Position numbers and translations under genes: made by a program
Part shown: positions 34,844 to 43,591 of the stretch, one piece after another
How the letters are laid out: each line of letters opens with the position of its first letter
Numbering within the stretch: position 1 is the first letter of the stretch
Assembly (NCBI RefSeq): GCF_000949135.2
Contig: NZ_JTAN02000019.1
Coordinates: 124,001 to 188,000, forward strand
Source of the DNA: Burkholderia sp. USMB20
GTDB taxonomy: Bacteria > Pseudomonadota > Gammaproteobacteria > Burkholderiales > Burkholderiaceae
Direction: 5' to 3'
Length of the DNA stretch: 64,000 nt
Notes under the pieces: model-generated
What the model was told of the DNA's origin: nothing
Database searches by the model: none
Seen by the model: the letters and a program-made list of their open reading frames with translations, nothing else

Positions 34844-35788
34844 ATGAGCGTCAAAGTTTTCGAAACCAAGGAAGTGCAGGATCTGCTGAAGGCCGCGTCG
34901 AACGCGGGCGCTAACGGCGCTAACGGCGGCGACGCGCGCACGCAGCAGATCGTGCTGCGGCTGCTCGGCGACCTGTTCAAGGCGATCGACGACCTCGACA
35001 TCACGCCCGACGAAGTGTGGGCCGGCGTGAACTACCTGAACAAGCTCGGCCAGGACGGCGAAGCGGCGCTGCTCGCGGCCGGCCTCGGCCTCGAGAAGTA
35101 TCTCGACATCCGGATGGACGCCGAGGACGAGGCGATCGGCCTCGACGGCGGCACGCCGCGCACGATCGAAGGCCCGCTGTACGTCGCCGGCGCGCCGGTG
35201 CGCGACGGCGTCGCGAAGATCGACCTCGATGCGGACGCTGGCGCGGGCCCGCTCGTGATCCACGGCACCGTGAAGGATCTCGACGGCAAGCCGGTGGCCG
35301 GCGCGCTGGTCGAATGCTGGCACGCGAACTCGCACGGCTTCTATTCGCACTTCGACCCGACCGGCGCGCAGAGCGAGTTCAACCTGCGCGGCGCGGTGAA
35401 GACGGGTGCGGACGGCAAGTACGAGTTCCGCACGCTGATGCCGGTCGGCTACGGCTGCCCGCCGCAGGGCGCGACGCAGCAGCTGCTCGACCGCCTCGGT
35501 CGCCACGGCAACCGCCCGGCGCACGTGCACTTCTTCGTGACGAGCGACGGCCACCGCAAGCTGACGACCCAGTTCAACATCGACGGCGACCCGCTGATCT
35601 GGGACGACTTCGCGTATGCGACCCGCGAGGAGCTGATCCCGCCCGTCACCGGCAAGACCGGCGGCGCCGCGCTCGGGTTGAAGGCCGACGCGTACCAGGA
35701 CATCGAGTTCGACTTCGTCCTGACGCCGCGCGTCGAGGGCAAGGACAACCAGATCGTCGAACGCCTGCGCGCTTCCGCCACGGCATAA
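34844..35788 (+). CDS. catA: Catechol 1,2-dioxygenase CatA
   Basis: 314 residues from the ATG at 34844. It cleaves catechol between the hydroxyls (intradiol) to cis,cis-muconate using Fe(III). Iron ligands are visible: Tyr in HGFYSHFDPTG, Tyr in LMPVGYGCPPQG, and two His in NRPAHVHFFVTS. An N-terminal helical dimer domain (about 1-105) carries a small Ala-Asn-Gly repeat near residue 22 that may vary between strains. The gene lies between catC and benA, so catechol made by BenABCD is consumed at once. Confidence 0.97.
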   Translation: MSVKVFETKEVQDLLKAASNAGANGANGGDARTQQIVLRLLGDLFKAIDDLDITPDEVWAGVNYLNKLGQDGEAALLAAGLGLEKYLDIRMDAEDEAIGLDGGTPRTIEGPLYVAGAPVRDGVAKIDLDADAGAGPLVIHGTVKDLDGKPVAGALVECWHANSHGFYSHFDPTGAQSEFNLRGAVKTGADGKYEFRTLMPVGYGCPPQGATQQLLDRLGRHGNRPAHVHFFVTSDGHRKLTTQFNIDGDPLIWDDFAYATREELIPPVTGKTGGAALGLKADAYQDIEFDFVLTPRVEGKDNQIVERLRASATA

Positions 35789-35904
35789 CCGCCCGACGGC
35801 TCGGCGGCGCGCAGGCGCCGCCGCCGGCCGGGCTCCCGCGAGATTCAATCGATACCGATGCGAGCGTGCTTGCAGGACCCGGCACGCGCACAGGAGGAAC
35901 CAAC

Positions 35905-37263
35905 ATGTCCGCCACGATCGACCCCACCACCGAACTGGACCACCTGCTCGCCACCGCCGTGCAGGACGACAAGGAGGCCGGCATCTTCCGCTGCCGCCGC
36001 GACATCTTCACGAACGAGGCGCTGTACGAGCTCGAGATGAAGCACATCTTCGAGCGCAACTGGGTGTACCTCGCGCACGAAAGCCAGATCCCGAACAACA
36101 ACGATTACTACACGACGTGGATCGGCCGCCAGCCGGTCGTCATCACGCGCGACAAGACCGGCGAGCTGCACGCGGTGATCAATGCATGCGCGCACAAGGG
36201 CGCGATGCTGTGCCGCCGCAAGCACGGCAACAAGGGCAGCTTCACGTGCCCGTTCCACGGCTGGACCTTCTCGAACACCGGCAAGCTGCTGAAGGTGAAG
36301 GACGAGAAGACGACCGAGTATCCGGTGCAGTTCAACACGCACGGCTCGCACGACCTGAAGAAGGTCGCGCGCTTCCAGAACTATCGCGGCTTCCTGTTCG
36401 GCAGCCTCAGCGACGACGTGCTGCCGCTCGAGGACTACCTCGGCGAGGCGCGCGTGATCATCGACCAGATCGTCGACCAGGCGCCGAACGGCCTCGAAGT
36501 GCTGCGCGGCAACTCCTCCTACATCTACGAAGGCAACTGGAAGATGCAGATGGAGAACGGCTGCGACGGCTATCACGTGAGCACCGTGCACTGGAACTAC
36601 GCGGCGACGATGGGCCGCCGCAAGGAGGACGGCACCAAGGCCGTCGACGCGAACAGCTGGAGCAAGTCGGTCGCGGGCGTATACGGATTCGACAACGGCC
36701 ACATCCTGCTGTGGACCAAGACGATGAACCCCGAAGTGCGGCCCGTGTACCAGCACCGCGACGAGATCAAGGCGCGCGTGGGCGAAGTGCAGGCCGACTT
36801 CATCGTGAACCAGACGCGCAACCTGTGCGTGTACCCGAACGTGTTCCTGATGGACCAGTTCAGCACGCAGATCCGCGTGGTGCGCCCGCTCGGCGTCGAC
36901 AAGACCGAAGTCAGCATCTTCTGCTTCGCGCCGAAGGGCGAGAGCGACGCTGACCGCACGACGCGGATCCGCCAGTACGAGGACTTCTTCAACGTGAGCG
37001 GCATGGGCACGGCCGACGACCTCGAGGAGTTCCGCGCGTGCCAGGCCGGCTACGCGGGCATCACGGCGATGTGGAACGACCTGTCGCGCGGCGCGCCGCT
37101 GTGGATCCACGGGCCGGACGAGAACGCGAAACGGATGGGGCTGAACCCGCGCATGTCGGGCGAGCGCAGCGAGGACGAAGGGCTGTTCGTGTGCCAGCAC
37201 GAACACTGGGTGCACGTGATGCGCGATGCACTGAAGCAGGAACGCGGGGAGGTGGAAGCATGA
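35905..37263 (+). CDS. benA: Benzoate 1,2-dioxygenase large (alpha) subunit BenA
   Basis: 452 residues, ATG preceded by AGGAGG. The oxygenase alpha subunit adds O2 to benzoate to give the 1,2-cis-diol. The Rieske 2Fe-2S ligands are in CAHKGAMLC and CPFHGW, and the mononuclear iron site is in NGCDGYHVSTVHWNY. KHIFERNWVYLAHESQIPN and the ending EGLFVCQHEHWVHVMRDALK are typical of BenA/XylX. Its stop overlaps the benB start (ATGA), coupling the two subunits of the alpha3beta3 enzyme. Confidence 0.97.
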   Translation: MSATIDPTTELDHLLATAVQDDKEAGIFRCRRDIFTNEALYELEMKHIFERNWVYLAHESQIPNNNDYYTTWIGRQPVVITRDKTGELHAVINACAHKGAMLCRRKHGNKGSFTCPFHGWTFSNTGKLLKVKDEKTTEYPVQFNTHGSHDLKKVARFQNYRGFLFGSLSDDVLPLEDYLGEARVIIDQIVDQAPNGLEVLRGNSSYIYEGNWKMQMENGCDGYHVSTVHWNYAATMGRRKEDGTKAVDANSWSKSVAGVYGFDNGHILLWTKTMNPEVRPVYQHRDEIKARVGEVQADFIVNQTRNLCVYPNVFLMDQFSTQIRVVRPLGVDKTEVSIFCFAPKGESDADRTTRIRQYEDFFNVSGMGTADDLEEFRACQAGYAGITAMWNDLSRGAPLWIHGPDENAKRMGLNPRMSGERSEDEGLFVCQHEHWVHVMRDALKQERGEVEA

Positions 37264-37748
37264 ACATCGATTACCGGACCATCTGCGCGGCGCTGTATCG
37301 CGAAGCGCGCCTGCTCGACGACCGCGAGTGGGACGCGTGGCTCACCTGCTACACGGAAGACGTCACGTACTGGATGCCCGCGTGGGACGACGACGACCGG
37401 CCGACCGACGATCCGCACAGCCAGATCTCGCTGATGTACTACGCGGATCGCGGCGGCCTCGAGGATCGCGTGTTCCGGATCAAGACCGAGCGCAGCGGCG
37501 CGTCGACGCCCGAGCCGCGCACCAGCCACAACGTGACGAACGTCGAGGTGCTGGCCGAGCGCGACGGCGAGGTGGACGTGCGCTACAACTTCCACACGCT
37601 GAACCACCGCTACCGCGTGACCGATCACTTCTTCGGCACGATGTTCGTCACGTTGCGCCAGGTGGGCGACGCGCTGCTGATCTCGAACAAGAAGATCGTG
37701 CTGAAGAACGACTACATCCGGCAGGTGCTCGACGTGTACCACGTCTGA
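37260..37748 (+). CDS. benB: Benzoate 1,2-dioxygenase small (beta) subunit BenB
   Basis: 162 residues from the ATG at 37260, overlapping benA. A ring-hydroxylating beta subunit of the NTF2-like fold: LLDDREWDAWLTCYTEDVTY with WMPAWDDDD, then RTSHNVTNVEVL and SNKKIVLKNDYIRQVLDVYH. It has a structural role in the benzoate dioxygenase complex and holds no metal. Confidence 0.97.
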   Translation: MNIDYRTICAALYREARLLDDREWDAWLTCYTEDVTYWMPAWDDDDRPTDDPHSQISLMYYADRGGLEDRVFRIKTERSGASTPEPRTSHNVTNVEVLAERDGEVDVRYNFHTLNHRYRVTDHFFGTMFVTLRQVGDALLISNKKIVLKNDYIRQVLDVYHV

Positions 37749-37787
37749 CGCCGATTGTTTCGACCAGTAATACAGGGAGACGAGGTC

Positions 37788-38810
37788 ATGTCCACCTACA
37801 AGATTGCACTGAACTTCGAGGACGGGGTCACCCGCTTCATCGACTGCAAGGCCGGCGAGAAGGTGCTCGACGCCGCGTTCCGCGCGAAGATCAACCTGCC
37901 GATGGACTGCTCCGACGGCGTGTGCGGCACCTGCAAGTGCCGCGCCGAAAGCGGCAGCTACGACCTCGGCGACGACTACATCGACGACGCGCTCACCGAG
38001 GACGAGAAGGACGGCGGCCTCGTGCTGACGTGCCAGATGGTGCCGCACAGCGATTGCGTGATCGCGGTGCCGAGCTCGTCGGTCGCGTGCAAGACGGGCC
38101 ACAGCGCGTTCGCCGCGACCGTGACGAAGGTCGACCCGCACAACGACGCGGCGATCGTGCTCGAACTCGACGTCGACGCTGCCGCACCGGTGTTCCTGCC
38201 GGGCCAGTACGTGAACATCGGCGTGCCGGGCAGCGGCCAGCACCGCTCGTACTCGTTCTCGTCCGCGCCGGGCGACACGAAGGTCGGATTCCTGATCAAG
38301 AAGATTCCGGGCGGTGTGATGAGCACGTGGCTCGAATCGGCCAAGCCGGGCGACACGCTCGAACTGAACGGGCCGCTCGGCAGCTTCTACCTGCGCGACG
38401 TCGCGCGGCCGCTGCTGTTCCTCGCGGGCGGCACGGGTCTCGCGCCGTTCCTGTCGATGCTCGAGGTGCTCGCGCGCAGCGGTTCGCAGCAGAAGGTGCA
38501 CCTGATCTACGGCGTGACGCGCGATCTCGACCTCGTGCTGGTCGACGCGATCGAAGCGTATGCGGCGAAGCTGCCGAACTTCAGCTTTGCGACGGTCGTC
38601 GCCGATCCGGCGTCGAGCCACGAACGCAAGGGCTGGGTCACGCAGCACATTCCGGCCGATGCGCTGAACGACGGCGACGTGGACGTCTATCTGTGCGGCC
38701 CGCCGCCGATGGTCGACGCGGTGCGCCAGTACTTCGACGATCAAGGCGTGAAGCCCAACAGCTTCCACTACGAGAAGTTCACCCCGAACGTGACGGCAAA
38801 GGCGGCATGA
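37788..38810 (+). CDS. benC: Benzoate dioxygenase reductase BenC
   Basis: 340 residues from the ATG at 37788 (MSTYKIALNFEDGVTRFI), with AGGGAGACGAGG upstream. The N-terminal plant-type ferredoxin domain binds 2Fe-2S through CSDGVCGTCKC and a later Cys (LTCQM). A ferredoxin reductase FAD domain (GQHRSYSFSSAPGD) and NADH domain (LFLAGGTGLAPFLSML, VYLCGPPPMVDAV) follow. It passes electrons from NADH to BenAB. The stop overlaps the benD start (ATGA). Confidence 0.97.
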   Translation: MSTYKIALNFEDGVTRFIDCKAGEKVLDAAFRAKINLPMDCSDGVCGTCKCRAESGSYDLGDDYIDDALTEDEKDGGLVLTCQMVPHSDCVIAVPSSSVACKTGHSAFAATVTKVDPHNDAAIVLELDVDAAAPVFLPGQYVNIGVPGSGQHRSYSFSSAPGDTKVGFLIKKIPGGVMSTWLESAKPGDTLELNGPLGSFYLRDVARPLLFLAGGTGLAPFLSMLEVLARSGSQQKVHLIYGVTRDLDLVLVDAIEAYAAKLPNFSFATVVADPASSHERKGWVTQHIPADALNDGDVDVYLCGPPPMVDAVRQYFDDQGVKPNSFHYEKFTPNVTAKAA

Positions 38811-39583
38811 CCATGCAACGATTCTCCGGAAAGGTCGTCGTCGTCACCGGCGCGGCGCAGGGCATCGGCCGCGGCGTCGCGCTGCGCGCGGCGGCCGAGG
38901 GCGGCCAGGTGCTGTTCGTCGACCGCGCGGACTTCGTGGCCGAGGTGGCCGCCGAAGCGGCGGGTGGCAACACGGCCGGCTTCGTCGCGGATCTCGAGAC
39001 CTACGACGGCGCGCGCGCGGCGATGGCGTGCGCGGTCGCGACGTTCGGCCGGATCGACGTGCTGATCAACGGCGTTGGCGGCGCGATCCGGATGCGGCCG
39101 TTCGCCGAGTTCGAACCCGAGCAGATCGACGCCGAAATCCGCCGCTCGCTGATGCCGACGCTCTACAGCTGCCACGCGGTGCTGCCGCACTTGCTGGCCG
39201 CGGGCGGCGGCACGATCGTCAACGTATCGTCGAACGCGACGCGCGGGATTCGCCGCGTGCCGTACTCGGCGGCGAAAGGCGGCGTCAATGCGCTGACGGC
39301 GGCGCTCGCGATGGAATACGCGGAGCACAACGTCCGCGTGGTCGCGACCGCGCCGGGCGGCACCACGGCGCCGCCGCGCCGCGTGCCGCGCAATGCGGCC
39401 GGCGACAACGCGCAGGAGCAGGCGTGGATGGCCGAAGCGGTGCGGCAGGTGACCGATTCGACGTTCTTCAAGCGCTACGGCACGCTCGACGAGCAGATCG
39501 CGCCGATCCTGTTCCTCGCGTCGGACGAGGCGAGCTACATCACCGGCACGGTGCTGCCGGTCGCGGGTGGCGATACGGGTTGA
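38807..39583 (+). CDS. benD: 1,6-dihydroxycyclohexa-2,4-diene-1-carboxylate dehydrogenase BenD
   Basis: 258 residues; ATG at 38807 overlaps the benC stop (a second ATG at 38813 is possible). Short-chain dehydrogenase with VVVTGAAQGIGRGVAL (NAD site), INGVGGAI, catalytic Ser in IVNVSSNATRG and the YSAAKGG active site Tyr/Lys. It oxidises and decarboxylates the benzoate cis-diol to catechol. Last of the four ben enzymes; its product feeds CatA. Confidence 0.96.
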   Translation: MTMQRFSGKVVVVTGAAQGIGRGVALRAAAEGGQVLFVDRADFVAEVAAEAAGGNTAGFVADLETYDGARAAMACAVATFGRIDVLINGVGGAIRMRPFAEFEPEQIDAEIRRSLMPTLYSCHAVLPHLLAAGGGTIVNVSSNATRGIRRVPYSAAKGGVNALTAALAMEYAEHNVRVVATAPGGTTAPPRRVPRNAAGDNAQEQAWMAEAVRQVTDSTFFKRYGTLDEQIAPILFLASDEASYITGTVLPVAGGDTG

Positions 39584-39695
39584 GGGGCGCGCTTCTTCCG
39601 ACACGTGCGCGCCGCAGCCCGGCGTGCGCGCGAACGACCATCCAACAACCATCCAACAACCGGCCGGCGCCGACACGCCGGCCCCGGAGACACTC

Positions 39696-40094
39696 ATGCC
39701 CAAACGCGAAGCGATCATCCCCGCCGGAATGGAAGCCGTGTACGAAAAAATCGGCTACGCGCCGGCGGTCAAGGTCGGAGATACCGTCTATGTATCCGGC
39801 CAGATCGGCCGCGATGCCGCGATGCAACTCGTCGAAGGCCGCGAGGCGCAGATCGTGCAGGCGTTCGAGAACCTGAAGCGGGTGCTCGAGGCGGCCGGCG
39901 CATCGCTCGACGACGTGGTCGACCTGACGACCTTCCACACCGACATGCGCGACCTGCCGCTGTTCATGGAGGTACGCGACCGCTATCTGCATGCGCATCC
40001 GCGGCCCGCGTGGACCGCGGTCGGCGCGCACATGCTCGGCGGCTCGCCCGGTTACATCGTCGAGATCAAGGCCGTCGCGGTGCAGGCGGACTGA
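39696..40094 (+). CDS. RidA/YjgF-family protein
   Basis: 132 residues from the ATG at 39696, with a GGAG ribosome site. Family motifs: GYAPAVKVGDTVYVSGQIGR, AFENLKRVLEAAGASLDDVV and RPAWTAVGAHMLGGSPGYIV. The usual catalytic Arg near the C-terminus of true RidA (imine/enamine deaminase) is not obvious, so it may belong to a subgroup with another substrate. Position between benD and benK suggests a side role in benzoate catabolism, such as removing a reactive intermediate; that is inference. Confidence 0.85.
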   Translation: MPKREAIIPAGMEAVYEKIGYAPAVKVGDTVYVSGQIGRDAAMQLVEGREAQIVQAFENLKRVLEAAGASLDDVVDLTTFHTDMRDLPLFMEVRDRYLHAHPRPAWTAVGAHMLGGSPGYIVEIKAVAVQAD

Positions 40095-40175
40095 TACGCG
40101 CCCCCTTCACGCCGTAATTCAAAAACGATAAACGGATCGCCCCCGCAACGACGGGTCGATCCTGGAGACGCTTTC

Positions 40176-41522
40176 ATGACTGCTGCTTCCGTTCGCTCGA
40201 TTCCCGCGCTGATCGACGACGCGCCGCTCGGCGCGTTGCAGATTCGCGTACTCGCGCTGTGCGTGCTGATCGCGCTGCTCGACGGCTTCGACACGCAGGC
40301 GATCGCGTTTACCGGCCCGGCGATCCTCGCGTCGTTCCGGCTGCCGGCGGGCGCGCTCGCCCCGATCCTGACCGCCGGGATCGTCGGCATGACGATCGGC
40401 GCGATGACGCTCGGCCTCGTCGGCGACCGCATCGGCCGCCGGCCGGCGATCATGATCGGCCTCGCACTGTTCGGCAGCGCGACGCTCGCGACCGCGTGGG
40501 CCGGCGACCCGCGCCACATCCTTGCGCTGCGCTTCGTCGCTGGGCTCGGGATGGGCGGCTGCACGCCGGTGCTGCTCGCGCTCGCGGCCGAATACTGTCC
40601 GGCCCGGCTGCGCGGCGCGGTGATGACGGGCGTGCTGCTCGGCCTGCCCGCCGGTGCGATGCTCGGCGGGCTGCTCGCCGCGCGCATGCTGCCGGTGATC
40701 GGCTGGCCGGGGATCTTCGTCGTGGGCGGCGCGGCGCCGCTCGCGGTGCTCGGCCTCGTCGCGCTGCTGCTGCCGGAGTCGCTGTTTTATCTGGCGTCGC
40801 GTGACGACGCACGCGCGCAGCAGCGGGTACGGGCGACGCTGTCGAAGATCGTCGCACAGGCGCTGCCGTCCGACGCGCGCCTGTCCGTGCCCGAAGAGGC
40901 GACGACGAAAGCGAGCGTGGCCGCGCTGTTCCGCGACGGCCACGCGGGTAACACGCTCGGCATCTGGGCGATCTACCTGCTGAACTGGATCGCATGGTTC
41001 ATGCTGCTGTCGTGGCTGCCGACGGTGCTGAAGGCGGCCGGCCTGACCGCGCAGCAGGCGCCGGTCGGCACCGTGATCGTCAATGCGGTGTTCATCGTGT
41101 GCGCGATCCCGCTGTCGATCGTGCTGCCGCGCGTGAATACGCGCAACCTGCTCGGCGCGATGTTCGCGTCCGGCATCGCGATCGCGCTCGCCCTCGGCTA
41201 CGCCGGCACGAACTGGGCGCTGGTGTTCGCGCTCGTCGGCGCGGCCGGGTTCGGCATCGGCGGGCAGCAGATCGCGCTGAACTACCTGATCGTCGGCGCG
41301 TATCCGACCGCGCTGCGCGCGACCGCGACCGGCTGGGCGATCGGGATGGGCCGCGCGGGCGCGATCGCCGGCTCGGCCGTCGGCGGCACGTTCCTGGCGT
41401 GGGGCGGGCCGTCCGGATTCTTCCTCGCGCTGGCCGTGCCGCTCGCGGGCGCCGCGCTTGCCACGCTCTGCCTGCGCCCGGGCCGGTCCGACGTCGAAGC
41501 GGCGCCGGCGATGCCGCACTGA
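40176..41522 (+). CDS. benK: Aromatic acid:H+ symporter (AAHS family), BenK-like benzoate transporter
   Basis: 448 residues with 12 predicted membrane segments. The AAHS signature is clear: LIALLDGFDTQAIAFTGPAI (conserved Asp in helix 1), LVGDRIGRRPAIMIGLALF and FVAGLGMGGCTPVLLALAAE. Central loop and QQIALNYLIVGAYPTALRAT follow. The end of the ben cluster strongly suggests benzoate uptake, though PcaK-type 4-hydroxybenzoate transport is close in sequence. Confidence 0.88.
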   Translation: MTAASVRSIPALIDDAPLGALQIRVLALCVLIALLDGFDTQAIAFTGPAILASFRLPAGALAPILTAGIVGMTIGAMTLGLVGDRIGRRPAIMIGLALFGSATLATAWAGDPRHILALRFVAGLGMGGCTPVLLALAAEYCPARLRGAVMTGVLLGLPAGAMLGGLLAARMLPVIGWPGIFVVGGAAPLAVLGLVALLLPESLFYLASRDDARAQQRVRATLSKIVAQALPSDARLSVPEEATTKASVAALFRDGHAGNTLGIWAIYLLNWIAWFMLLSWLPTVLKAAGLTAQQAPVGTVIVNAVFIVCAIPLSIVLPRVNTRNLLGAMFASGIAIALALGYAGTNWALVFALVGAAGFGIGGQQIALNYLIVGAYPTALRATATGWAIGMGRAGAIAGSAVGGTFLAWGGPSGFFLALAVPLAGAALATLCLRPGRSDVEAAPAMPH

Positions 41523-41528
41523 GCGCGT

Positions 41529-41547
41529 GAACCGGCCGGTCCGGTTC
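41529..41547. terminator. Possible bidirectional hairpin between convergent genes
   Basis: GAACCGG-CCGGT-CCGGTTC, a perfect 7-bp stem seven bases after the benK stop, before the convergent cytochrome c gene. There is no T-run, so it may serve as an RNA-end stabiliser rather than a full intrinsic terminator. Confidence 0.4.
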
Positions 41548-41588
41548 GTACGGTTCGATTAGTCATACATGTCGATCGCGACCGGGGT

Positions 41589-43208
41589 TCAGCGGTGGAT
41601 CGCCGCCCGCAACCGTCTCACATCCTGCTCCGACACCGGTGCGGCGCGATTGCCCCACGCGCCGCGCACATAGCTGATCACCGCGGCGATCTCGCTGCTG
41701 GTCAGCGCACCGCGCATCGCCGGCATCCGCTGCACGGGCCCGTGCGTGCCGGGCGCCGGCCGTGCGCCTTCCACGACGATCCGGATCGCGCTGGTCGGAT
41801 CGGCCGCGAGCACGGCGGAATTGCCGGCGAGCGGCGGCCCGCGCTCGGGCACGCCCGCGCCGTCGGCGCCGTGGCAACGCGCACAGAATGCTGCATACAC
41901 GCCGGCTCCCGGCGCCTGCTGGCCGCCTTCCGGCCGCGGCCCGGCGGCCGTCAGCCGCGGGACGCCGACGCCGAGCGGATTCGTCGCGGCGGTCGGTTGC
42001 GCGGGCAACGACTTCAGGTACACGGCGATCGCGTGGCGGTCCGCATCCGTCAGCCGCGCGGTGCTCTCGGCGACGACCGGTGCCATCGCGCCGAACACGG
42101 CACCGCGCACCGCGTGGCCGCTGCGCAGGAACGCGGCGAGGTCGTCGGTGGTCCAGCGCCCGAGGCCGTCCGCATCCGCGCCGGTCAGGTTCGGCGCGAA
42201 CCAGTGATCGTTGATGCCGCCCGTCAGGAACGCGGGACTGCGTTCGTCGTAGCCGCGCTCGTTGTAGGCCGGGCCGCGCGGCGTATGGCATGCGCCGCAG
42301 TGCCCGAGCCCCTGCACGAGATACGCGCCGCGATTCCATTCCGGCGATTGCGACGGCTGCGGCGCGAAACGGTCGTGGTTCGCGAACGCGAGGCTCCACA
42401 GCGCGAGCGCCCAGCGCTGGTTGAACGGAAACGGCAGTTGCGTGAGCTTCGCAGCGCTCGCGGACGGCGCCACGCCGCGCATGAAATACGCATACAGCGC
42501 GCGCACGTCGTCGTCGGTCATGCGCGCGAACGACGGGTACGGCATCGCCGGATAGAGCCGGCTGCCGTCCGCGCGCACGCCGCGCCGCAACGCGTCGTCG
42601 AACTGCCGCAGCGTGTAGTCGCCGATGCCGTGCACCGTGTCCGGCGTGATGTTCGGCGCATAGATCGGTCCGAACGGGGAATTCACCGGCTGGCCGCCCG
42701 CGTACGGCGTGTGGTCGGCCGCGTCGTGGCAGGCCGCACAGTCGCCGGCGAACGCGAGATAGCGGCCGCGCGCGATGGTCGCGGCATCGGCGCTCGCGGC
42801 GGCGGCGGCGACGACCGGGCGACGGGCGGCGGCCGCGGACGCCGCGGATGCCGCATCGCGCGGCGTGGCGGACGCCCCCGACGATGCCGAATCCGACGCC
42901 GTCGCATCGCGCGACCGCGACAGCCGCCGGTCGCTTTCCACCCGCGCCGACATCGATGCCCCGGCATCGGCTGCCGCGCGAATCTTCACGAACCGCCAGC
43001 CCGATGCGGGCTCGGCTGCTTCGGCCGCCGACGCGGCGTCGGCCGTATCGCCGGCGGACATCGCGTGGTCGTCGCGCTGCATGTCGCATGCGGCGAGCGC
43101 GGCGCACGCGGCGAGCGCAACGCCGGCGCGGCGCCGCGGAACGAGACGCGCCGGGCGCGAAACGATCGAAGCGAGCGCAGCGAACGAGATCAGCGCCATG
43201 GACTGCAC
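41589..43208 (-). CDS. Triheme membrane/periplasmic cytochrome c
   Basis: 539 residues with three c-type heme sites: GDCAACHDA, GHCGACHTP and CARCHGADG. This is the layout of cytochrome c subunits of alcohol, gluconate or aldehyde dehydrogenases (GRYLAFAGDCAACH, PNITPDTVHGIGDYT). The N-terminus (RRRAGVALAACAALAACDMQ) looks like a lipoprotein signal, and residues about 50-145 are a low-complexity Ala/Ser/Asp linker. It overlaps the small membrane-protein gene and follows the oxidase genes, so it probably delivers electrons to that oxidase from a dehydrogenase encoded elsewhere. Confidence 0.88.
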   Translation of the reverse strand: MQSMALISFAALASIVSRPARLVPRRRAGVALAACAALAACDMQRDDHAMSAGDTADAASAAEAAEPASGWRFVKIRAAADAGASMSARVESDRRLSRSRDATASDSASSGASATPRDAASAASAAAARRPVVAAAAASADAATIARGRYLAFAGDCAACHDAADHTPYAGGQPVNSPFGPIYAPNITPDTVHGIGDYTLRQFDDALRRGVRADGSRLYPAMPYPSFARMTDDDVRALYAYFMRGVAPSASAAKLTQLPFPFNQRWALALWSLAFANHDRFAPQPSQSPEWNRGAYLVQGLGHCGACHTPRGPAYNERGYDERSPAFLTGGINDHWFAPNLTGADADGLGRWTTDDLAAFLRSGHAVRGAVFGAMAPVVAESTARLTDADRHAIAVYLKSLPAQPTAATNPLGVGVPRLTAAGPRPEGGQQAPGAGVYAAFCARCHGADGAGVPERGPPLAGNSAVLAADPTSAIRIVVEGARPAPGTHGPVQRMPAMRGALTSSEIAAVISYVRGAWGNRAAPVSEQDVRRLRAAIHR

Positions 43209-43591
43209 GGCCCCAGGAAAGCGGTGACGATCCCCGTGAACACGAGACCGATCACGAACCCGAGCGCGGCGAGCATCCCGCAGCGCGCGAGGAATCGCGT
43301 GCTGTCGTCGCGCGTCGCGGCCTCCACATCGGCGTCATGCCGGCGTTGCCAGGTGCGCACGAGCCACGTGGCGAAGACGGCCGCCAGCGCGAACGCGCAC
43401 GCGGCGATCAGCGCGAGCCACACGCCGACGTGCGCCCAGCGCGGCACCGCCTGCGCGACGCCGAGCGGATAGCAGGCGGTCGACGCGAGCGTTTCGGATG
43501 CGAGCATCTGCGCGAACCACAGCGCGGGCGCGCCGACCAGGCCGGCCGCGATCGCGAGCAAGGGCGTCCACGAGCGTCGCGCGCCGTTCAT
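43190..43591 (-). CDS. Small oxidase-associated membrane protein
   Basis: 133 residues from the ATG at 43591, which overlaps the stop of the fused oxidase gene (ATGA). Three to four hydrophobic segments (LLAIAAGLVGAPALWFAQML, VGVWLALIAACAFALAAVFA, GMLAALGFVIGLVFTGIVTA). Function unknown; its coupled position matches the fourth gene of coxMNOP-like clusters, where a small membrane subunit or assembly factor is found. Confidence 0.7.
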   Translation of the reverse strand: MNGARRSWTPLLAIAAGLVGAPALWFAQMLASETLASTACYPLGVAQAVPRWAHVGVWLALIAACAFALAAVFATWLVRTWQRRHDADVEAATRDDSTRFLARCGMLAALGFVIGLVFTGIVTAFLGPCSPWR

